From positions 82,565,884 to 82,629,883 of the forward strand of contig CM043944.1 of the NCBI GenBank assembly GCA_014529385.2: a DNA stretch of 64,000 nt, in the 5' to 3' direction. Made by a program: the position numbers and the translations under genes. This stretch comes from Adiantum capillus-veneris. Lineage: Eukaryota; Streptophyta; Polypodiopsida; Polypodiales; Pteridaceae. Numbering within the stretch: the first letter of the stretch is position 1; every line of letters starts with the position of its first letter. The notes beneath the pieces are model-generated. The model searched no databases and was not told the DNA's origin. It saw only the letters and a program-made list of their open reading frames with translations. This document shows positions 43,349 through 56,590 of this stretch, one piece after another.

Positions 43349-44209
43349 CTACAACCTGCATGTGGCCCTAATCGAACCAACCTTTGGAAACTTAGAACAC
43401 TGCATTTTACCCAAAATACAACCTTCACAAACATGTTTGACATGTGCTTCAAGAGGCCGCAAAGAAGCAACCATATCAAATTTCTGCAAATGCAGCAAAT
43501 TGGTAAAATTCAGATGACCAAAACATGCATGCCAAAGTTTTGTATCTGAAATAGCCCTTGAATCTGCAACTATAGTTGCAAACTTTTGTCCACACTTATC
43601 ATACAAAGTGAGATTATAAAGCCCACGACACAAAAGACCAGATGCAACAATTTCATCACCAAAACTGAGATCATAAACTGTACATCTGTCATCCACAAAT
43701 TTGACTACAAGTCCAAGTCTAGCAAGTGCAGATACAGAAAAAATATTCTTCTTGATCCCAAGTACATAAAGTGCACCAACAAGTGTGAAAGAACTACCAT
43801 TTGTAGCAGTAAGCACAGTCTTTCCAACTCCCTGAACCAGATAAGAGGCATTATTGGCATAAGTGACTGAATTCCCATGAGGGATAGACTTGAGAGAGGT
43901 GAACAGTTCACGATGTGAAGTAATGTGCTTTGTAGCACCACTATCGAAATACCACACATGTGAATCTGCAGCAAGTGACATGCATTTATCATGGACAACA
44001 GGATTGTAAGTGCACTCTGCACTAAAAGCCCATTCTACATCAACATCAGCATCACAGTCTCCTTTCACATAAGACCCAACAATGGCTGCATTTGTAGTGG
44101 AACCAGCATTTGCAGTGGAACCACCCTCTTTCTTCTTAGCCTCTTTGGCCTTCAACTTAGAACACTGCTTGATCAAGTGATCATTAGCTTTAGAATAATG
44201 GCAACGCAT
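43349..44209 (-). pseudogene. Copia D gag end, protease and integrase zinc finger
   Basis: A 286-codon frame starts with a gag zinc knuckle (CHYSKANDHLIKQC; one Cys replaced). It continues with a Lys-rich segment, the protease site WYFDSGATKHIT and the zinc-binding HACFGHLNFTNLLHL and CEGCILGK of the integrase. The DSGA active site is intact. The frame ends at 43349. Confidence 0.88.
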
Positions 44210-45039
44210 CTTCTTTTTGCCCTTATCACCAGAATTACTAAACGAAGTGCTGCCCCATCAGAAGCATTGGGAACAGAAGTTTTGCCACTCTTAGCAGAAC
44301 CATAAGAATTGGTTGCATTGCTGTTACCACTCTTTCTTTAAGAAGCAATAAAAGCATGTTCAACTGCACGCTGTCTAGTCCTATTCTTTCTGGAAAGTGA
44401 CTCTTGCAACAACAATGTACACAATGCATCAAACTTGACAACTTCAAGATTTCCTTGGGTCATAAGTCTCTAAGTACTAACAAAAGTCTAGTAAGAATAT
44501 GACAAGGCATCGAGGACAGTCTACACAAGGGAACTGTCTAAAATGACTTCACCTACAGAAATAAGTTGCTCATTGATATCCTTGACACCAGCAAGGAAAG
44601 TTTCCATATCATCTTCCTCATGCATAATCTTCGATTCTAGCTCTTTATGCAGCAAAGCAATTTTTGCCTCATTGCGGCTTGTATAAAGACCAGCCAGAAT
44701 ATCCTAAGCCTATTTTGCAGATTTCATTGAACAAATGTGAGGAGTAATGGTCGCTTCACAGACAGCGCAATCAATGCATGAGCCTGCGCATCCTTTACAT
44801 CCCAACGAGCTTGTTCTGCCGTAGGCAAAACAACTCTAATAAGAGCAATCCTTCCAGTAAGACCTGCCACATCCTCAACATCGTCTACATCCTCAGAACC
44901 AGGATGTCTGCACAATATTCCAGATGCCCTTTGACACAAGAACATGTTGCATCATGTAAGCCCACATAGGGTAACTGTCCCCATCCAATCTGTTCTCAAC
45001 AACAAACATCTTGAACGCATCTGTGTTGTTGTCAGCCAT
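44210..45039 (-). pseudogene. Copia D gag, N-terminal part
   Basis: Start codon at 45039 (MADNNTDAFKMF), then ENRLDGDSYPMWAYMMQHVL, a typical copia gag start. The frame shifts near 44935 to IALIRVVLPTAEQARWDVKD and QAHALIALSV. The rest to 44210 has several stops. Copia C carries the same start. Confidence 0.82.
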
Positions 45040-45387
45040 GGAAAATGCCTGCACCTGATGTGAAAACTGCCCAAAATGAGGAGAAACTGAGTGAGACCAG
45101 CATGTGCTATATAGCACAACCTACAGTAGACTGTATGGCACCTGTTATGCAGTATTTGGCACTGAAAAAAATTCTGCACAAAATGACAAAATTGCCTGTG
45201 CAAAGGCTGTAGTAGAAACGGAGGCTGAAATGAGCTCAAATAAAAAATCTAAGCAGATTGAGCTCTACGAGCACACCCAAAATTTTTGTCGACCTGTGAA
45301 TGCTCGCCAAAGCTCGCTGAAATTGAAGAAAATGAGCAGGCGTGTGCTGGAGCTGCTGGCGACTAACCCCGAGAGGATGCAACCTGC

Positions 45388-45399
45388 TCTGATACCAAT
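45388..45399 (-). promoter_or_regulatory. Copia D primer binding site
   Basis: GCTCTGATACCA next to the LTR, the reverse complement of TGGTATCAGAGC. Confidence 0.85.
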
Positions 45400-45630
45400 T
45401 TTTGGAATTAGGGTTGCAGGAAAACACACATAGCTTGGAGAAGATGAAGGAAGCTCAAGGCACACAACAGAGAGTGTTTTACTTAGTGTGGAATCGAAAG
45501 ATAGATAGCCCTCAGTGATGGGCATAGGCGTATATACAATGCACGGAGGAAAAAACCTCCTAAAGATAGAAAAAATGCCCCGATGGTCCTAATGTGTTCA
45601 CACACATCACTACCACATATTTATGTAACA
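45400..45630 (-). repeat. Copia D 5' LTR
   Basis: About 231 bp. The inner terminus TGTTGG has mutated to TTTTGG; the outer terminus is TGTAACA. Confidence 0.85.
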
Positions 45631-47470
45631 TTTCAAAGCGAGAGATCTTCAAGGTATCAAACCCAAAATAATTAAATGGATGCAAGATTTTACACATGAT
45701 TGGATATGTGACATGTTAAACCTTGCACTTCAACATGGTATGCTTTGTGGTTGGAGCACTAATTGGGTCAAGTCTTTGCATAAAGGAGGGATGCAAAGAA
45801 TGCAAATAACTACTGGACTATAATCATTTGTCTTATGGAAATGTTGTTTGGTGCATAATGGAGATAAAATTGAGTGATTGGGTTGAAAAGAATGGAAAGT
45901 GTGTAGAAGTTGATGCCATAGCACCATTGTCCATCTTGTCCCTCTTTGCGTTCTCATGGAGGAAAGTTGGCTGGAAGATAAGCGATTGTATTGTTGATTT
46001 GTGGACTTCAAGGTAAGAATTTGTGGAGAAGGATGGAAAAACTTCAAGTGCCAAGTGAGTTTATGCTTGCAATTTCTTGAATCTATAAGAAGGTGATATG
46101 TAAATTGTGCATGGGAAAAGGCATTTTAGAATTTTTTGCAAGCACTATTGGGATTAAACAAGAATGTCTATTGTCACCAACTCTCTTTGGGTTCTTCTTT
46201 GATCAGTCGAAACAAATGGTACTTGACTTTATGAAAAAAGAAGGCATAAAAGAGGTTATTATTTTCAATGCGGTGATCATACTTTAGTTGTATGTGGATG
46301 ATGTAATGCTTCTACTACACAATTTAGAGGAAGACAAAAGATTGTGGTTGTCCTTGAGAACTTTTGCTTGCATAGTGGGTTGATCATGAATGAAAAAAAC
46401 AAAGGTTATGCTTGTGAAATCCAACCATAAGAAGAAGCCATGCATTGTACCATGGCCTTAAGGTTCAGGCTAGTCACAAGTAGCATGGATGTGCTATGCA
46501 TCATTTGGAAGCTCGGAAGAGATAGCAATATGCATTTGAGAACATGTGTAATGTAGGGATGTTAAACGTTGGGTTCTTAAGAAGTATCTTTTTGACGCAA
46601 TAGTGACACCCATTCATCTTTATGGAGTTGAAATGTGGGGCAGAAGCATAACAAAATTTACTTGGAAAGAGTTTGAGAATGTCCAAAAGAGCTTTCTCAT
46701 AAACTTCTTCAAGTTAAGACATAGATCATGTATATGCTCCTACTTCTTGAGTTGGGAATTCTTCCAATTGAGGTTATAGGCATGGAAAGGGTTGTGCAGT
46801 ACATGATAAAGATGTGTCAAAACACCTCACATCGACTTTCAATAATTGCATGAGAAGCAAGCAAAAAAGGTCAAAAGATGCAAACAAGCAAGATCTTGAG
46901 CACGAGATGGATGCAAGACAAAAATAAGTGGTTTGGGAGATGGGATGCATTACACTTGTTACATGATGCCTTAATAGACTCCCAAGTGAATGAAGATTTT
47001 CTGAACACCAATGTATTACGGCTTGGGAGGAATCGGGTGGTTGTGCTTCATATATTAAACCACCCATGTTTCCCTCAACTACAAAACCATGTTCTTTGTT
47101 GAAAGAGGAAACCATAGTCACCTTTATATGCTTGAATGAGGCTTAAGCATATCCCCTTATCGGTGATATGCACTATGGTAGCCATTCGTCTTAGCTCCCA
47201 CTCACTTTGATGTGAGATAGGGCACTAGGTCAACAGAGAAGAGTCAAAACAACTTTGAAAATTATGCTCACTACAAGTTGGAGAGTTTGAGTACCATGCA
47301 CTACTAGACTGCTCAGCTTTTTCTCACATTTGGACTTGCTTCCCTCACATTTTTAGCCATGACGTAGACCTAAAGACTTTCCTTTCGCAGCCACAATGTG
47401 GGCTTTCCATTGTAACTCTCATCACCACAATTCTAGAGCATCAAGAATCACTTATCAGCCCCATACATAC
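45631..47470 (+). pseudogene. LINE B copy 2, right part
   Basis: Continues the pre-RT block and RT: FFASTIGIKQECLLSPTLFG (motif B, about 46130-46190) and LYVDDVMLLL (motif C intact, about 46290). It runs past the point where copy 1 ends, to EYHALLDCSAFSHIWTCFPH, probably the C-terminal Cys/His region. Stops and shifts are frequent. The 3' end is placed near 47470 from loss of coding signal. Confidence 0.8.
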
Positions 47471-47525
47471 TACATCACGTGTATCTTTGGTCCATAGGTC
47501 ATATTTGACCTCCAAGGATGATAAG

Positions 47526-47527
<2 letters not shown>

Positions 47528-47604
<77 letters not shown>
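47528..47604. repeat. (CT)n followed by C44
   Basis: About 33 bp of CT repeat (47528-47560) run directly into 44 consecutive C residues (47561-47604). Confidence 0.93.
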
Positions 47605-50378
<2,774 letters not shown>

Positions 50379-50383
50379 TATGG
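50379..50383. repeat. Copia E target duplication TATGG, left
   Basis: Exact partner at 55923-55927. Confidence 0.93.
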
Positions 50384-51145
50384 TGTTAAGTATGGAGCCT
50401 GATTTACCCTTGTAATTTTCTGTGGTAAAAGCGCACATTTGTAAGGCCCCCATTATGAGGAGAAGCCATCGTGCGTGAAGGAAAATCACTCACCGGAACC
50501 AAAATTTTCACGGACAAGAATCAGGGGCAACTTTAAAGGCCTCGGGGGCGGAGGCCCCCAAGACTTTTTTTTCGTCGGAATATTATGGCCGGACGGCAGC
50601 CGGAAAGTGGTCGGAAAACAACCGGTCGGTTGGCCGGTGGCCGGTAGTCAATGGCCGATGGCCGGTGGTCGGAAGTCAATGGCCGGTGGCCGGTGGCCGA
50701 ATTCAAAAGCGGACTTGTCTTCTCAAGGGCGGCCACACATGGGCGGATTGGAGGGTCCGATTTGGACTTATTTGCACAAGGGCGGCTACACATGGCTGTC
50801 TCTCATAAGAGAGGGCAGCCCTTTTGGCCTATAAAAGGAGGCCATTTCTACACACATTTCATAGTGTGAAGTTGATGCAACAAGGTGAGTGTGAGGTGGT
50901 GAGAGTGAAGCAAGGCGGGAGCTCCATTAAGGGTATAATCCCTTTGTAAACTACTTCTTGTTTTGAAGTACTAAAGCCATTGAGTGGCTGCTTTCCCGTG
51001 GACGTAGCCCACATTGGGTGAACCACGTATATCGTGTGTACTCTCTCTCTCTCTCTCTACTCTATAATATTGTGTATATAAATCTGTCTCTCTCCATTAA
51101 GTAATCTACTCAATTATCTATTTAGCTACGTCTTATTTCCTAACA
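50384..51145 (+). repeat. Copia E 5' LTR
   Basis: TGTTAAGTATGG to TTCCTAACA. It includes a G+C-rich array of GGCCGGTGGCC words (50618-50700), a TATA box CCTATAAAAGG (50829-50839) and a (CT)n stretch near 51042-51058. Confidence 0.95.
50829..50839 (+). promoter_or_regulatory. Copia E LTR TATA box
   Basis: CCTATAAAAGG, repeated at the equivalent place in the 3' LTR (about 55605). It is likely the core promoter for the element RNA. Confidence 0.7.
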
Positions 51146-51147
51146 AC

Positions 51148-51159
51148 TGGTATCAGAGC
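51148..51159 (+). promoter_or_regulatory. Copia E primer binding site
   Basis: TGGTATCAGAGC two bases after the LTR. Confidence 0.93.
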
Positions 51160-51209
51160 AAGGTTTGCTCATACCTAAATTATCTCAAGGAAAGGATTCC
51201 TTGAATTGA

Positions 51210-52637
51210 GTGGGAGTTATGGCGGAGGAAGGGAAGCTCAAGATTGAGAAGTTCAACGGCAAAAACTACCAACATTGGAAGATGCAGATTGAAGACTATC
51301 TCTACCAAAAGAACCTCTATTTGCCACTAGGCGGTCTTGCGAAGAAGCCCGCAACAATGGCAGATGAAGCATGGATTGTCCTTGATCGAAAGGCACTGGG
51401 AATAATCCGGTTAAGCTTGGCGTCAACGGTGGCCTTCAATGTTTCGGAGATGAAGACCACGGAGGACTTGATGAAGTCACTTGACGACTTCTACGAGAAA
51501 CCATCAGCATCCAATAAGGTATTTCTTATGAAGCGCTTGTTCAATCTAAAGATGGCAGAGAATGGTTCAGTTGCAGAACACCTAAATGACTTTAACACAA
51601 ACATAAGTCAACTTCAATCAGTGAAAATCAATTTCGATGACGAAGTGCGAGCTCTCCTTATACTATCATCTCTACCGGATAGTTGGGACAGCCTTGTGAT
51701 GGCTGTAAGTAATTCTATCTCTGGCACAAATACTCTTAAGTTTGATGATGTTGTGAGTGTTCTCCTAAGCGAGGAAATGCGAAGGAGAAGCACAGGAGAA
51801 TCATCAAGTGTTGCACTATCAGTGGAAACAAGAGGAAGGCTTAAGGAGAGGTTCAAAAACCAAAAGGGTCGTGATCGCTCAAGGCAGAGCAAGTCACGCA
51901 CAAAGTCAGTTCTTGAATGTTGGAACTGCGGCAAGAAGGGCCACGTCAAGAAGGATTGCTGGTCCAAGAAGAAGAAGGAGACACAGTCTCAAGACAACAA
52001 GCCAACATCGGAGGCCAATGTGGCAGGTAAAGTAGAGCAAGATGCTCTAATTCTCTCATTAGACAATGTGTCTAATTCCTGGATAGTAGATTCCAGGGCT
52101 TCATTCCATGCGACACCACACAAGCAACATTTCCAAGACTACACCAAAGGTAATTTTGGGTATGTATACTTGGGAGATGATGAAGCTTGTGAGATTGTCG
52201 GCAAAGGTACAGTTTCTGTCAAAACTGCTAACGGAAATGAATGGAAGCTTAAAGATGTTAGGCATGTTCCTTCTCTTCGCAAAAATTTGATCTCTATAGG
52301 ACAATTGGACGATGAAGGTCACAACATTGCACTCGAAAACAAACGGTGGAAGATCTCAAAGGGATCTTTGGTGGTTGCCAAGGGTGAAAAAGTCGGTACA
52401 CTTTACTTGTGTACTGTTAGCACGCAACCTTCAGCTTGTGCAACAACTACAAAAGTTGACAGTGCGGTGTGGCACTACCGACTTGGGCATATGAGTGCCA
52501 AAGGAATGCAAATCCTTCAAACAAAGAAGCTTCTACCAGGTTTGAAAGAAGTGGACTTAGAGTTCTGTGAAGATTGTGTTTATGGTAAACAAAAGAGGGT
52601 AAAATTTCAAAAATCAGGAAATGAAAGAAAAAATTAA
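51210..52637 (+). pseudogene. Copia E gag, protease and start of integrase
   Basis: A 475-codon frame from ATG 51210; the Met at 51219 (MAEEGKLKIEKF) may be the real start. Gag includes NYQHWKMQIEDYLY and the zinc knuckle CWNCGKKGHVKKDC (residues 237-250). The protease site reads WIVDSRASFHATP: the Gly of DSGA is Arg at residue 296, which should abolish cleavage. The integrase zinc finger follows (HYRLGHMSAKGM; CEDCVYGK). A TAA stop at 52635-52637 ends the frame, but the same frame resumes immediately. Confidence 0.93.
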
Positions 52638-54488
52638 AAACTTGAGTTGGTTCATTCAGATGTTTGGGGTCCTGCAAGTACACCATCACTTGGTGGCTCA
52701 TTGTACTATGTAACATTCATAGACGATGCGACTAGAAAAACATGGGTTTATGTCATGAAGAATAAATCCGATGTATTTTCCATATTTCAAAGGTGGAAAG
52801 ACTTTGTGGAGAATGAAACAGATACCAAGGTTAAATGCCTCAGATCTGACAATGGAGGCGAATATTGCAGCCAAGCTTTTGAAAGCTTTTGTGCTAGCAA
52901 TGGCATTCGGAGGCAAAGGACAACCCCAAGGACACCTCAACAAAATGGGATTTCGAAAAGAATGAACAAGACAATCATGGAACGAGCACGAAGCATGCGG
53001 CTACATGCAGGCCTACCGCTTGAGCTTTGGGCGGAAGCTATAAGTACGTCTGTGTACTTAATCAATCGGTCACCCTCAACGGCATTGGATGCGGGAGTTC
53101 CAGAAGAGGCATGGACAGGTAAACCGGTGAATTATGCATTTCTCAAAGTGTTTGGGTGTGAGGCTTTCATGCACATAGATAGAAGCCTAAGATCAAAGTT
53201 ATATGCAAATTCCAAAAAGTGTTTCTTCATTGGCTATGGAGAAGGAGACTTTGGGTATCGCCTATGGAATCCTGAAGATGGTAAAATCTTAAGGAGTAGG
53301 GATGTAATTTTTAACGAACAAAATATGTACAAAGATTACTTGGAAAGAAAACAAACAAAAGAAACAGGTGATGAGTACATGGAGCTTAAGGACGGTGAAG
53401 ACTCAAGGACTGCAAACGGTGACAATGTGCAACAACGTCAACCAAATGAGGAGCCTCAACCTATTCCCCGAAGATCTACAAGAGCAAGTAGACCTCCAGA
53501 AAGGTTTGTTCCTTCCTTCAACCATCTCTTGATCTCAGATTCTGGAGAGCCGGAATCATATGAAGAAGCTATGCAACATGAATACAAAGAAGAATGGACG
53601 AAGAGCATGCAAGTGGAGATGGACTCACTACATCGCAACCAAACATGGGAGTTGGTTGAGTTGCCTAAAGGTAAGCGGGCACTTCAAAACAAATGGGTGT
53701 ACAAGCTAAAGGAAGAAGAAGGTGGGAAGAAAAGGTACAAGTCTAGGCTTGTGGTAAAAGGTTTTTCTCAAAAGAAAGGTATTGACTTCAATGAAATATT
53801 TTCTCCTGTTGTAAAAATGAACTCAATTAGGCTTGTCTTAAGCCTTGTGGCTGCTCATGATCTAAATCTCGAGCAAATGGATGTAAATACGGCATTCCCT
53901 CACGGTGACTTAGAGGAGGAAATCTACATGCTTCAACCAAAGGGGTATGAAGTAAAAGGTAAGGAGAAAATGGTTTGCAGATTAAAGAAGAGCTTGTATG
54001 GTTTAAAGCAAGCATCAAGACAATGGTACTTGAAGTTTGATCGATGGATGTTGGATCATGGATTCACAAGATGCAACTCGGATCACTGCATCTACACGAA
54101 GAATTTGGGAGATGGGAAATTCATCATCCTAATGTTGTATGTTGATGACATGTTGATTGCAAGTGCTAACATGCAGGACATCAAAGACCTAAAAGAGGAG
54201 CTGTCCAAATCTTTTTCAATGAAAGATTTAGGTGCTGCAAAGAGGATACTTGGTATGAAGATATCAAGGGACAGGACGAAGAAGACAATAAAGATATCTC
54301 AAGAAGATTACATCAAGAAGGTACTAGAAAGGTTTGCAATGCAAAATGCAAAACCAGTTTCTACACCTTTGGCTGGTCATTTTAAACTAACGAAGGATAT
54401 GTGTCCAAAGACACAAGAGGAGATAGCCTATATGTCTAAAGTTCCATATGCTGCAGCGGTAGGTTCTCTAATGTATGCTATGGTCTAG
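52638..54488 (+). pseudogene. Copia E integrase and reverse transcriptase
   Basis: Same frame as gag. Integrase core: VHSDVWGPASTPSLGG, FIDDATRKTWVYVMK, RSDNGGEYCSQAFESF and TPRTPQQNGISKRMNKTIME. RT: KSRLVVKGFSQKKGIDF, MDVNTAFPHGDLEEEIYM, KSLYGLKQASRQWYLKFD and LMLYVDDMLIAS (YVDD at 54138-54149). All catalytic acids are present except that the usual NGVAER is NGISKR, so the integrase catalytic Glu is Lys. A TAG at 54486-54488 ends the frame inside the MYAMV-TRPD block. Confidence 0.94.
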
Positions 54489-55100
54489 ACAAGGCCAGAC
54501 ATTGCACATGCAGTGGGAGTTGTGAGTAGGTTCATGGACAACCCAGGTAAAGAGCATTGGCAAGCTGTGAAGTGGATACTTAGGTATCTAAAAGGGACAA
54601 CAACAAATGATTTGTATTTTGGAGGAACTGATATTTTTCTAGAAGGGTATGCTGATGCAGATATGGCAGGTGACAAAGCTACTCGAAGGAGCACTACTGG
54701 CTATGTGTTCACGGTTGGAGGCACAGCAGTAAGCTGGGCTTCAAAGCTGCAGAAAGTGGTTTCACTTTCTACCACGGAAGCAGAGTATGTAGCAATGACG
54801 GAGGCAAGCAAAGAAATTCTGTGGCTTCACAGATTCTTAGAAGAGCTTGGATTCAAACAAGACAATTGTGTCTTGTACAGTGATAGCCAAAGCGCTATCC
54901 ATCTTGCGAAGAACTCAGCATTTCATTCAAGGACAAAGCACATTGAGGTGAGATATCACTTCATACGCACTCTTTTGGAAGAGGGACAACTAAAGCTAGG
55001 AAAGGTGCATACAAGTGAAAATCCTGCAGACATGTTTACAAAGGTGGTCAACAAGGAGAAGTTGAGCTTTTCCTCATCTTCAATCGGCATTCAAGGATAA
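54489..55100 (+). pseudogene. Copia E RNase H
   Basis: The same frame continues after the TAG with TRPDIAHAVGVVSRFMDNPG, GYADADMAGDKATRRSTTGY, VVSLSTTEAEYVAMTEASKE and HSRTKHIEVRYHFIRTLLEE. All RNase H motifs are intact to the natural stop at 55100. The TAG upstream would prevent its synthesis unless read through. Confidence 0.94.
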
Positions 55101-55148
55101 GAAGCCAGAATGGAAAGCAGTCACAGGTTTGGTTTGGAGATCAGTCTC

Positions 55149-55160
55149 CAAGTGGGAGAT
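55149..55160 (+). promoter_or_regulatory. Copia E polypurine tract
   Basis: CAAGTGGGAGAT directly before the 3' LTR. Confidence 0.88.
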
Positions 55161-55922
55161 TGTTAAGTATGGAGCCTGATTTACCCTTGTAATTTTCTGT
55201 GGTAAAAGCGCACATTTGTAAGGCCCCCATTATGAGGAGAAGCCATTGTGCGTGAAGGAAAATCACTCACCGGAAACCAAAGTTTTCACGGACAAGAATC
55301 AGGGGCAACTTTAAAGGCCTCGGGGGCGGAGGCCCCCAAGACTTTTTTTCGTCGGAATATTATGGCCGGACGGCAGCCGGAAAGTGGTCGGAAAACAACC
55401 GGTCGGTTGGCCGGTGGCCGGTAGTCAATGGCCGATGGCCGGTGGTCGGAAGTCAATGGCCGGTGGCCGGTGGCCGAATTCAAAAGCGGACTTGTCTTCT
55501 CAAGGGCGGCCACACATGGGCGGATTGGAGGGTCCGATTTGGACTTATTTGCACAAGGGCGGCTACACATGGCTGTCTCTCATAAGAGAGGGCATCCCTT
55601 TTGGCCTATAAAAGGAGGCCATTTCTACACACATTTCATAGTGTGAAGTTGATGCAACAAGGTGAGTGTGAGGTGGTGAGAGTGAAGCAAGGCGGGAGCT
55701 CCATTAAGGGTATAATCCCTTTGTAAACTACTTCTTGTTTTGAAGTACTAAAGCCATTGAGTGGCTGCTTTCCCATGGACGTAGCCCACATTGGGTGAAC
55801 CACGTATATCGTGTGTACTCTCTCTCTCTCTCTCTACTCTATAATCTCGTGTATATAAATCTGTCTCTCTCCATTAAGTAATCTACTTAATTATCTATTT
55901 AGCTACGTCTTATTTCCTAACA
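55161..55922 (+). repeat. Copia E 3' LTR
   Basis: 762 bp, same length as the 5' LTR, about 99% identical by eye. Confidence 0.95.
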
Positions 55923-55927
55923 TATGG
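55923..55927. repeat. Copia E target duplication TATGG, right
   Basis: Exact match to 50379-50383. Confidence 0.93.
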
Positions 55928-55982
55928 TCTACTAAGGCCTTATGTAGGTCAAAATTTCTAGATTTTTTCACTTTTTGTTCTT

Positions 55983-56590
55983 ATGATGTGGGTGCCCTCT
56001 TGGCCTTCATCTACTTGATCATTTAGTTCTTAAACCCTCCATGCAAGGTAGTGATCCATGATAGCCTAGTTGAAGCCACCAGCTTTGGTGATAGGCTTTG
56101 CCATAGGTTTGTAGCCCTTCGATACCATCGCCTACACAAAAAGTCTATTGCATGGGTTTACTGCCATCTCAAGTTTTTTTTTCTTTAAAGTTATAAGTAT
56201 GAAAATATGTTCTTGATTTTTGGAGAAAACTTTTACTTCAAATCAATATATCTTGTTTTCTACTAAAAGAAGAGATCATGTGAGATTCCACTTAAAATAA
56301 AGGAACCTATGATGTGGGTTCCCTCTTGGCCTTCATCTACTTGATCGCTTAGTTCTCACACCCTCCATGCAAGCCAGTGATCAATGATAGCATGGTTGAA
56401 GCCACCAACTTTGGTGATAGGCTTTCCCATACGCTTGTAGCCCTTCGATACCATCGCCTACACAAAAAGTCTATTGAATGGGTTTACTGCCATCTCAAGT
56501 TTGGTTTTCTCTAAATTAAAGGTGTAAGTATGACAAAATATTCTTGATTTTTTGGGAAAACCTTTAATTCAAATCGATATATCTCGTTTG
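55983..56590. repeat. 326-bp direct tandem duplication
   Basis: Copy 1 (55983-56308) and copy 2 (from 56309) both start ATGATGTGGGT and share CTTGGCCTTCATCTACTTGA and CCCTTCGATACCATCGCCTA. Similarity is about 90% by eye. Neither is coding. Confidence 0.85.

Larger units (their letters stand above)
40526..45630 (-). mobile_element. Copia D, Ty1/copia element with inverted RT segment
   Basis: Two LTRs (227 and 231 bp) flank a gag-pol region read on the minus strand. It sits inside LINE B copy 2. Multiple stops and a 230-bp inversion within RT make it inactive. A clean 5-bp target duplication is not apparent (TTGCG at left, TTTCA at right). Confidence 0.92.
50384..55922 (+). mobile_element. Copia E, nearly intact Ty1/copia element
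   Basis: 5539 bp: two 762-bp LTRs, primer site, a single gag-pol frame, polypurine tract and TATGG duplications on both sides. LTRs differ by about eight substitutions and two single-base indels. Only two stop codons and one altered protease residue disturb the polyprotein, so this is the most recent insertion in the window. Confidence 0.95.

Noticed and set aside
46878-47102. Independent small gene
   Set aside because: It lies within LINE B copy 2 and aligns with copy 1 at 33700-33890.
50533-50834. Pro/Arg-rich and Trp/Gly-rich frames in the copia E LTR
   Set aside because: They follow the GGCCGGTGG array and recur in the other LTR; not gag or pol.
55983-56590. CRISPR-like repeat-spacer idea for tandem repeats in the window
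   Set aside because: Repeats are long, few and eukaryotic in context; no regular short repeats or cas genes.
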